Below are positions 12,653-18,344 of a stretch of 18,344 nt of DNA, piece after piece. The stretch lies in NCBI GenBank assembly GCA_965546615.1, contig CBEUVQ010000041.1, positions 1 through 18,344 of the forward strand, in the 5' to 3' direction. The translations under genes and the position numbers were made by a program. How positions within the stretch are numbered: the stretch's first letter is position 1; each line of letters begins with the position of its first letter. Under the pieces are notes generated by a model, which saw nothing but the letters and a program-made list of their open reading frames with translations, had not been told where the DNA came from and ran no database searches. Source of the stretch: CBEUVQ01 sp965546615 (GTDB lineage Bacteria > Bacillota > Desulfotomaculia > Desulfotomaculales > Desulfohalotomaculaceae).

Positions 12653-14323
12653 ATGAGCAGGGGTGAACAATTTAACCCCTTGCTGCGAGGTGACCGCGGT
12701 GCTTTAAAAAGGGCGTTATATAAATCGATGAAATTTACTGATGATCATTTTGCTAAACCATTAATTGCCGTTGTTAACTCTTATACCAATGCAACACCTG
12801 GTCATTTTAATTTAAATGAAGTCAGTGAAAATGTAAAAAAGGGAATTGAAGCTGCCGGCGGGACCCCGATGGAGTTTGGCACTATTGCGCCGTGCGACGG
12901 AATTGCTGAAGGTCATGAAGGTATGCGGTATATTTTACCGGGTCGTGATGTTATAACTGCTTCTATTGAAGTAATGGTTCGGGCCCACCGCTTTGATGGC
13001 ATCGTTTTGGTTGGTTCCTGCGATAAAATTGTGCCCGGTATGCTGATGGCGGCGGCCAGATTAGATATTCCCGCAATTTTTATTAACGGCGGTCCGATGT
13101 ACCCTGCTTGTTATAAAGGAAAACACTACGATGGGAATATTGTTACCGAAGCGATTGGATGGAAAAAGCAGGGGAAGATTACTGAAGAGGAATTTATTGA
13201 GATTGAAAACTCAGCAGAACCCGGACCGGGTTCATGTGCGATGCTGGGTACTGCAAATACAATGGCGTGCTTGGCTGAAGCAATGGGGATGTCGCTGCCC
13301 GGCTCGGCTGTCGTGCCCGCCGTTGATAAAAAAAGATTAAAGGTAGCAGTAGAAACCGGTAAACAAATAGTGAAATTGGTTAAAAATAATATTACTGCGC
13401 GTCAAATTATTACTAATGAGGCAATTGAAAATGCAATCACCACTTTGTTAGCAATTGGTGGTTCAACTAATGGAATTTTGCATTTGCAGGCTATTTATCA
13501 TGAGGCTGGGCTGGGAAAATTAAAGTTGGATGTGTTTGATAAATTCAGCAAAAAAGTTCCGCACATTGCTTCTATTTACCCGGCTTCTCCCTATGACATG
13601 GTTGATTTTTATGAAGCAGGTGGAGTGCCTGCGGTACTGAAAGAGTTAGAAAAACTTTTGCATCTTGATTGTTTAACAGTGACCGGCGCAGCATTATCTG
13701 AAAACATGAAAAATTTTCACACTACTACCAGAAGAGATGTAATTCGTACTGTTAAAGAGCCGTTTCATTCTGAGGGCGGTGTAGCGGTATTACAAGGTAA
13801 TCTGGCACCGGAAGGATCTGTAATCAAGCCGGCTGCTGTACCTGACCATATGTTTTGCTTTAAAGGCAGGGCGAAAACATTTAATTCGGAAATGGAAGCA
13901 GTTAACGCAATAATGAATGGCGAGATTAAACCAGGGACGGTATTGGTGCTGCGCTATGAAGGACCCAAGGGCGGTCCGGGGATGCCGGAAATGTACCTGC
14001 CAATGAAAAGTTTAGAAGGCATGGGGCTTTCTGACAGCTGTGCTTTGATCACCGATGGTCGCTTTTCCGGCTCCAATCGGGGATTGTTTGTCGGGCATAT
14101 TTCGCCTGAAGCTTATCAAGGGGGGCCGCTTGCGTTCGTTCAAGACGGCGATATTATTGAAATTGATATCGACGAACGCAGCTTGCATTTGAATGTTTCA
14201 GAAGAGGAACTTGCCAGAAGAAAGGCAAATTGGCAGCCGATAAACAAGAAAGTGAAACCGGGTTATTTAAATACTTATCGCAGAATTAGCAGATCTGCAG
14301 CAGAGGGAGCAGTATTGGAATAA
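12653..14323 (+). CDS. IlvD/Edd-family dehydratase, probable sugar-acid dehydratase
   Basis: A 556-residue iron-sulfur dehydratase. Conserved blocks are VNSYTNATPGHFNL (41-54), CDGIAEGHEGMRY (81-93), GSCDKIVPGMLMAAARL (121-137) and GPGSCAMLGTANTM (191-204). Further blocks are GGSTNGILHL, YEGPKGGPGMPEM and ITDGRFSGSN. The cysteines of SCDK (C123) and GSC (C195) correspond to family Fe-S ligands. The PGH at 49-51 (rather than PCH/N) resembles the oxygen-sensitive E. coli-type enzymes. The usual CPGCGSC is reduced to EPGPGSC, keeping only the last cysteine. Its location in a sugar-acid operon, away from ilvBNC or leu genes, suggests an aldonic-acid dehydratase giving a 2-keto-3-deoxy acid rather than valine/isoleucine biosynthesis. 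GAAAGGGTG precedes the ATG. Confidence 0.87.
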   Translation: MSRGEQFNPLLRGDRGALKRALYKSMKFTDDHFAKPLIAVVNSYTNATPGHFNLNEVSENVKKGIEAAGGTPMEFGTIAPCDGIAEGHEGMRYILPGRDVITASIEVMVRAHRFDGIVLVGSCDKIVPGMLMAAARLDIPAIFINGGPMYPACYKGKHYDGNIVTEAIGWKKQGKITEEEFIEIENSAEPGPGSCAMLGTANTMACLAEAMGMSLPGSAVVPAVDKKRLKVAVETGKQIVKLVKNNITARQIITNEAIENAITTLLAIGGSTNGILHLQAIYHEAGLGKLKLDVFDKFSKKVPHIASIYPASPYDMVDFYEAGGVPAVLKELEKLLHLDCLTVTGAALSENMKNFHTTTRRDVIRTVKEPFHSEGGVAVLQGNLAPEGSVIKPAAVPDHMFCFKGRAKTFNSEMEAVNAIMNGEIKPGTVLVLRYEGPKGGPGMPEMYLPMKSLEGMGLSDSCALITDGRFSGSNRGLFVGHISPEAYQGGPLAFVQDGDIIEIDIDERSLHLNVSEEELARRKANWQPINKKVKPGYLNTYRRISRSAAEGAVLE

Positions 14324-14343
14324 CAAATTAAGGAGCGATAAAT

Positions 14344-15108
14344 ATGTCAAATGTACTAGCATTCAAGGAAAAATTAAAAAAAGGCGAAACAGTGGTAGGG
14401 CCTTTTTCCAAAACCAGTGACCCTGCTTTTATAGAAGCTGCCGGCTATGCGGGTATGGATTTCATCATCCTGGATTTAGAGCATGGTCCGAATAATATTT
14501 TGTCATTACAAAATCTGATCAGAGCTGCGGAAATATCCGGTGTACTGCCGATTGTTCGTGTTCCGTATGAAACGCCGTCTGATATCGCCAGAGCATTAGA
14601 CGTGGGGGCTGCCGGGGTGCAGATACCACAAATTGAATCTAAAGAGCAGGTAGAGTTTGTTAATAAAATCAGCAAATTTGCACCTGCCGGAGAAAGAGGA
14701 GTTTGCCGTTTTGTTCGCGCTGCCAATTATTCCAGCTGTGACCGCAGCACCTACTTTAAGAAAGCTAATGATAATTTGATCATCTTGCAGTTGGAAGGTA
14801 CTAAAGCAATTGATAACATTGATGATATTTTATCCGCTGATGGTATTGATGTTATTTTTATCGGGCCTTATGACTTATCACAGTCACTGGGATGCCCCGG
14901 AGATGTTGAAAATCCTAAAGTAATTGAAGCTATGAAGCAGATATGTGAAAAGTGCCGAAAAAAAGGTATTACTGTCGGTACTTTTACTGACACGGTTGAA
15001 AGTGCCAAAATGTGGAAAGAAGCCGGGGTGCAGTATATTTCATACTCTGTTGATGTAGGCATTTTTGTTGAAGCATGCAAAAATTTGCTGCTCAACATTA
15101 AGCAATAA
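14344..15108 (+). CDS. HpcH/HpaI-family class II aldolase
   Basis: A 254-residue metal-dependent pyruvate aldolase. The catalytic histidine is H47 (LDLEHGPNN) and the pyruvate-binding arginine is R72 (IVRVPYETPSD). The metal ligands are E151 (ILQLEGTKAIDN) and D177 (IGPYDLSQSLG), and VGAAGVQIPQIES at 87-99 is a family signature. Relatives split 2-keto-3-deoxy-L-rhamnonate, 5-keto-4-deoxyglucarate (GarL) or 4-hydroxy-2-oxo acids into pyruvate plus an aldehyde. It probably acts after one of the dehydratases in this operon; the exact substrate is open. AAGGAGCG precedes the ATG, 20 bases after the dehydratase stop. A 139-base gap separates it from dctP. Confidence 0.9.
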   Translation: MSNVLAFKEKLKKGETVVGPFSKTSDPAFIEAAGYAGMDFIILDLEHGPNNILSLQNLIRAAEISGVLPIVRVPYETPSDIARALDVGAAGVQIPQIESKEQVEFVNKISKFAPAGERGVCRFVRAANYSSCDRSTYFKKANDNLIILQLEGTKAIDNIDDILSADGIDVIFIGPYDLSQSLGCPGDVENPKVIEAMKQICEKCRKKGITVGTFTDTVESAKMWKEAGVQYISYSVDVGIFVEACKNLLLNIKQ

Positions 15109-15247
15109 ATTATCAGCTCATGCATTAAATTGCAAAATTTTTGAAAGGGGGTAAGGGTTAGATAGAAATAAAACAGTTAGCTTAAAAAAATGTTGATAAA
15201 TTTTTTGATCTATTCACAAATGATGTAAAAAAGGGGAGGAACCGATA

Positions 15248-16276
15248 ATGAAAAAAATTTTTGCTCTATTATTAACCCTAGCATTAGCAATTGCACTTGC
15301 CGGCTGTGGTGGCGGCAGTGATGACGGCGCCGGCGGTGACAATGTTCAGACTAAAACAATGAAAGTAGGCATCGGTGTTCCCGAAAGTCACTTTGAGTAT
15401 GCTGCAATGGTGAAATTTAAAGAGCATGTAGAGCAAGAAACCAACGGATCTATTAAAGTGCAAATTTACCCTGCTACCCAGCTTGGCAATGACCAAGAAA
15501 CATTAGAAGCAATTAAAACCGGTACCGTTCAAATGAACTTACCATCTCCTGCAGTAATGGCTAATTTTGTTAAAGATTTTAATATTCTAACTCTTCCGTT
15601 TATTTTTGAAACTCAAGAAATAGCTGATGAAGTAACCAGCGGTGAATGGGGTCAAAAACTGCTGAAAAAATTGGAAGCAGCAGGTTATGTTGGCTTAGGT
15701 TTCGGTGATTTCGGTTATCGCCATACTACTAACAGCAAGCGGCCTATTGAAACTGTTGATGACTTTAAAGGCTTAAAAATCAGAGTTATGCAGAACCCGG
15801 CACACTTAGATGTGTTCCGTGCATTAGGTGCTAACCCCACATCCATGGCATTTAGTGAAGTGTTTTCTTCCCTGCAGCAGGGGGTAATTGACGGCCAAGA
15901 AAACCCATTGAAAAACATTACCTCCAACAAACTGCATGAAGTTCAAAAATACCTCACTTTAGACGGTCACGTTTACGACTGGGTTATCTTTGTAGTTGGT
16001 AAAGATTGGTATGACGGCTTGACACCGGAGCAGCAAAAGGCACTGCAGGAAGGTGCACAAATTGCCGGTGAGCATATGAGAAATGCTGTTAAAGAAGAAG
16101 ACGCTGAAGCTCTGCAAGTCATGAAGGACGCCGGTATACAAGTAACTGAGCTTACACCGGAAGCAAAAGAAGAAATGAAGGCAAAAGTACAGCCTGTTGT
16201 TGAAAAGTATGGTAAAGAAATTAATGAAGAACTGTATCAAGAACTTTTAGATGCTATTGCAGATGCTTCTAAGTAA
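15248..16276 (+). CDS. dctP: TRAP transporter solute-binding lipoprotein (DctP family)
   Basis: A 342-residue extracytoplasmic binding protein. The N-terminus is a lipoprotein signal peptide with lipobox LAGC (Cys20) followed by a Gly/Ser/Asp linker, as expected for a Gram-positive TRAP receptor anchored to the outer face of the membrane. Family features include NGSIKVQIYPATQLGNDQETLEAIKTG (66-92), the carboxylate-binding arginine at about 179 (GLKIRVMQNP), and SEVFSSLQQGVIDGQENP (203-220). TRAP receptors of this type bind carboxylates and sugar acids, in keeping with the catabolic genes around it. AAAAGGGGAGGAACC is a very strong ribosome binding site. A hairpin follows the gene, probably setting its expression above that of the membrane subunits. 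Confidence 0.95.
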   Translation: MKKIFALLLTLALAIALAGCGGGSDDGAGGDNVQTKTMKVGIGVPESHFEYAAMVKFKEHVEQETNGSIKVQIYPATQLGNDQETLEAIKTGTVQMNLPSPAVMANFVKDFNILTLPFIFETQEIADEVTSGEWGQKLLKKLEAAGYVGLGFGDFGYRHTTNSKRPIETVDDFKGLKIRVMQNPAHLDVFRALGANPTSMAFSEVFSSLQQGVIDGQENPLKNITSNKLHEVQKYLTLDGHVYDWVIFVVGKDWYDGLTPEQQKALQEGAQIAGEHMRNAVKEEDAEALQVMKDAGIQVTELTPEAKEEMKAKVQPVVEKYGKEINEELYQELLDAIADASK

Positions 16277-16302
16277 TACATTCCTTTAAGCAATCAAAAA
16301 GT

Positions 16303-16337
16303 GAGAAGGGGATGGTGATTATAACCATTCCCTTCTC
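16303..16337 (+). repeat. Intercistronic hairpin between dctP and dctQ
   Basis: A 14-bp stem, GAGAAGGGGATGGT (16303-16316) with ACCATTCCCTTCTC (16324-16337), has one G-U wobble and a 7-base loop. No T run follows, so it is not a standard terminator. Position and form fit an RNA-stability or partial-attenuation element that keeps the binding-protein transcript in excess over the membrane subunits. Confidence 0.78.
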
Positions 16338-16361
16338 TAAAGCAGCAAAGGAGTTTTTATC

Positions 16362-16853
16362 ATGAAGATGCTGTTGAAAATTTTCAACAATATTGAAAAA
16401 GTAGTGGCGGTAAATGTTTTTATCCTATTAATCATTCTGGGCTTCTTACAAGTTGTATTTAGGTTTTTTTTGAACTTTTCGCTGGACTGGACGGAAGAGT
16501 TATCACGCTTTGGTTTTATTTTGCTGGTGTATATTTCGGCCTCTTTAGCAGTAACGGAAGATCGCCATGTGCGTGTAGAAGCAATAGATATGATACTCAA
16601 AGGCAATGCTAAAATTTATATGCGTATTTTTACTGAAATTATTTGGCTTATTGTCGGCCTTATTGTTGTTGTTACCGGATTTCAAGTTGCCGCAGATGCA
16701 CTTGCTGTAGGACAAACTTCACCTGCATTACTGCTGCCAATGGGATATGTATATTTAATTATTCCCGTTACCTTTTTAATGATGAGCATCAGAGTAATTC
16801 AAAAAATTGTTGAAAGGGTTAGATCTCTGAGGAAGGGGGTATCCCCGCAGTGA
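16362..16853 (+). CDS. dctQ: TRAP transporter small membrane subunit (DctQ family)
   Basis: A 163-residue protein with four predicted membrane helices (about 13-36, 48-65, 86-108 and 122-146). It has the family signature LDWTEELSRFGFILLVYISA, with W43, E45, E46 and R49. It pairs with DctM to form the sodium-dependent permease. GCAAAGGAG precedes the ATG. The last codons contain the ribosome binding site of dctM, and the stop overlaps the dctM start (GTGA). Confidence 0.92.
   Translation: MKMLLKIFNNIEKVVAVNVFILLIILGFLQVVFRFFLNFSLDWTEELSRFGFILLVYISASLAVTEDRHVRVEAIDMILKGNAKIYMRIFTEIIWLIVGLIVVVTGFQVAADALAVGQTSPALLLPMGYVYLIIPVTFLMMSIRVIQKIVERVRSLRKGVSPQ
16836..16846 (+). promoter_or_regulatory. 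Hairpin covering the dctM ribosome binding site
   Basis: GGGG (16836-16839), TAT, CCCC (16843-16846) can fold with the Shine-Dalgarno purines (GGAAGGGGG) in its 5' arm, just before the GTG at 16850. Ribosomes finishing dctQ would open it, giving translational coupling. This is inferred from sequence alone. Confidence 0.45.
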
Positions 16854-18133
16854 CAACATTTTTAATCATGATGGCAGTATTTTTTGTTGCCATATTTATT
16901 GGGGTGCCTGTGGCGATTTCCATTGGCGTGGCTATTTTCTTTGCCTTACAGATCAGTGATATGCCTTTTACTTTTGTTACCCGCATTAATTTTTCCGGTT
17001 TAGACAGTTATACATATCTGGCTATTCCAATGTTTATTTTAGCGGGCTATTTGATGGAAACAGGTGGCTTATCCAAGCGAATTGTTAATTTTGCCTCCAG
17101 TATGGTGGGCAGAGTTTCCGGTGGATTAGGTATTGTTACTGTTATTGCCTGCATGTTTTTTGCCGCTATTTCCGGCTCATCTCCCGCTACAGTGGCGGCG
17201 ATCGGTTCAATGATGGTGCCTTCAATGATCAGAAGGGGGTACAACCCGCACTTTTCAGGAGCACTGACAGCAGCTTCCGGTTCACTGGGTATCTTAATTC
17301 CACCGTCTATCCCAATGATTATATATGCCGTTACTGCTGAAGTGTCTATCGGTGAGATATTTATGGCCGGCTTTATACCGGGTATACTGGTAGGCTTAGG
17401 GTTAATTACCATTGTTTACATCATTTCGAAGAAGAATGGGTACAAAGGTGAAGAAGGGAAATTTGACATTAAACATGTATTTAAGACCTTCTGGGATGCC
17501 AAGTGGTCTTTGTTAACGCCGTTAATCATTTTGGGCGGAATTTACAGCGGTATATTTACTCCCACCGAGGCTGCGGTAATTGCAGTTATCTACGCCTTCA
17601 TTATCGGACTTTTTGTCCATAAAGAATTAAAGTTCAGTGATATTCCCGGCATTTTACATAATGCCGCAGTGACTACCGGATCGGTAGTAATTATCTTGGG
17701 CTTTGCTACCGCTTTTGCTCGCTTCTTGACTATTAACATGATTCCTCAAATGGTGGGCGAAGCAATTTTAAGTGTTACCAATAATGCCACCATCATTTTA
17801 ATGCTGTTTGTCGGTTTGATTTTTGTAACCGGTATGTTTATTGAAACGGCAGCACAGATTTTAATTTACACACCGCTGTTTTTGCCAATTTTAGTACAAT
17901 TAGGAGTATCGCCGATCCACTTCGGTATTATCTTGGTAATTGGTACTGAGCTGGGATTATTAACACCGCCGGTAGGTGTTAACCTGTTTGTCGCTCAAGG
18001 AATTACCAAATCTACAATTGGCCAACTCAGCAAACACATTCTGCCGTTTTTGGGCAGTATGCTGTTGATTCAAATTATCTTAGTGCTGATACCCAAACTT
18101 GTTACTTTCTTACCTGAGTTATTCTATCATTAG
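16850..18133 (+). CDS. dctM: TRAP transporter large permease subunit (DctM family)
   Basis: A 427-residue, strongly hydrophobic protein with about a dozen membrane segments. DctM signatures are LAIPMFILAGYLMETGG (57-73), ISGSSPATVAAIGSMMVP (107-124) and GILIPPSIPMIIYA (147-160). A second-half copy of the fold includes ETAAQILIYTPLFLPI and GTELGLLTPPVGVNLFV. It forms the transport channel driven by the sodium gradient. The start is GTG at 16850, overlapping the dctQ stop by 4 bases; no better-placed ATG is available at the N-terminus. Full length for the family. Confidence 0.95.
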   Translation: MTTFLIMMAVFFVAIFIGVPVAISIGVAIFFALQISDMPFTFVTRINFSGLDSYTYLAIPMFILAGYLMETGGLSKRIVNFASSMVGRVSGGLGIVTVIACMFFAAISGSSPATVAAIGSMMVPSMIRRGYNPHFSGALTAASGSLGILIPPSIPMIIYAVTAEVSIGEIFMAGFIPGILVGLGLITIVYIISKKNGYKGEEGKFDIKHVFKTFWDAKWSLLTPLIILGGIYSGIFTPTEAAVIAVIYAFIIGLFVHKELKFSDIPGILHNAAVTTGSVVIILGFATAFARFLTINMIPQMVGEAILSVTNNATIILMLFVGLIFVTGMFIETAAQILIYTPLFLPILVQLGVSPIHFGIILVIGTELGLLTPPVGVNLFVAQGITKSTIGQLSKHILPFLGSMLLIQIILVLIPKLVTFLPELFYH

Positions 18134-18162
18134 AAAACAGTTGTTAGTTAGGGGTGAATGAA

Positions 18163-18344
18163 ATGAAAATAACAGGATTTGAACTTTTTCAAGTGCCGCC
18201 TCGCTGGTTGTTTTTAAAAATCACTACCGATGAAGGAATTGAAGGTTGGGGTGAACCGGTGGTAGAAGGGCGAGCCAGTACAGTAAAAGCAGCAGTTGAA
18301 GAACTCAGCGATTATTTAATTGGCAAAGACCCCTTAAGAATTGA
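18163..18344 (+). CDS. dgoD: Enolase-superfamily sugar-acid dehydratase, 5' fragment (D-galactonate dehydratase-like)
   Basis: The first 60 complete codons of a gene cut by the window end. The N-terminal capping domain matches the pattern I know for D-galactonate dehydratase (DgoD) closely: MKITGFELFQVPPRWLFLKI, then TTDEGIEGWGEPVVEGRAST, then VEELSDYLIGKDPLRIE. The PPRW..LKI.TDEG..GWGEPV.EGRA..V pattern is characteristic of that subgroup. The catalytic barrel domain and its metal ligands are beyond the window, so the assignment rests on the N-terminus only. The reaction would be D-galactonate to 2-keto-3-deoxy-D-galactonate plus water. TTAGGGGTGA precedes the ATG, 29 bases after dctM, so it is probably in the same operon. 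Confidence 0.82.
   Translation, partial: MKITGFELFQVPPRWLFLKITTDEGIEGWGEPVVEGRASTVKAAVEELSDYLIGKDPLRI

Noticed and set aside
12653..14323. Reading the IlvD-family gene as part of valine/isoleucine biosynthesis
   Set aside because: No ilvB, ilvN, ilvC or leu genes are nearby, it lies within a sugar-acid operon, and its cysteine-rich motif is divergent.
17047..17412. A 121-codon - strand reading frame
   Set aside because: It is antisense to the dctM membrane-segment code; its composition mirrors the hydrophobic codons of the real gene.
1..18344. CRISPR arrays, transposons, phage genes or defence systems
   Set aside because: No regularly spaced direct repeats, transposase or integrase motifs, or known defence domains were seen; the window is metabolic throughout.

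Overview
The window looks like chromosomal DNA of an anaerobic, low-to-moderate GC Firmicute (clostridial or Peptococcaceae-like). The reasons are oxygen-sensitive ferredoxin-linked enzymes (a four-subunit 2-oxoacid:ferredoxin oxidoreductase and many Fe-S proteins), strong purine-rich Shine-Dalgarno sites, frequent GTG starts, U-tract hairpin terminators, and closest family resemblances to Firmicute proteins. All genes I could support are on the + strand. I see no tRNA, rRNA, CRISPR array, insertion sequence or integrase.

Region 1 (1-3840) begins with the C-terminal Fis-type helix-turn-helix of a sigma-54 enhancer-binding protein. A terminator and a near-perfect -24/-12 promoter (398-414) follow. 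That promoter drives five tightly packed genes encoding a multi-cofactor dehydrogenase: a [2Fe-2S] subunit, an FAD/NAD(P)-type flavoprotein, a 2x[4Fe-4S] protein, a Bfd-like [2Fe-2S] protein and a DadA/SoxB-type FAD amine/amino-acid oxidase. It resembles the HcnABC / D-hydroxyproline dehydrogenase / dye-linked proline dehydrogenase architecture, with the large subunit split into separate proteins. The operon ends in a 12-13 bp perfect-stem terminator. Its substrate cannot be read from the sequence.

Region 2 (3841-6888) is a 2-oxoacid:ferredoxin oxidoreductase operon in the order delta-alpha-beta-gamma (korDABC-like), ending in its own terminator. A plausible link is that region 1 makes a 2-oxoacid or imino acid that feeds this enzyme, which would reduce ferredoxin and make an acyl-CoA.

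Region 3 (6889-9615) holds an uncharacterised protein with a helix-turn-helix, a possible winged helix and C-terminal HEAT-like repeats. Next is a thioredoxin reductase gene with its own sigma-A-like promoter and a strong terminator.

Region 4 (9616-18344) is a sugar-acid catabolic locus. It has a FadR-subfamily GntR regulator with a perfect FadR-type operator just upstream, then a GldA/YbdH-type hydroxyacid dehydrogenase, a DapA-family lyase, an IlvD/Edd-family dehydratase, an HpcH/HpaI class II aldolase, a complete TRAP transporter (DctP-DctQ-DctM), and the start of an enolase-superfamily dehydratase closely resembling D-galactonate dehydratase, cut by the window edge. Having two unrelated dehydratases and two unrelated aldolases in one locus suggests either two substrate branches converging on pyruvate or an unusual pathway.
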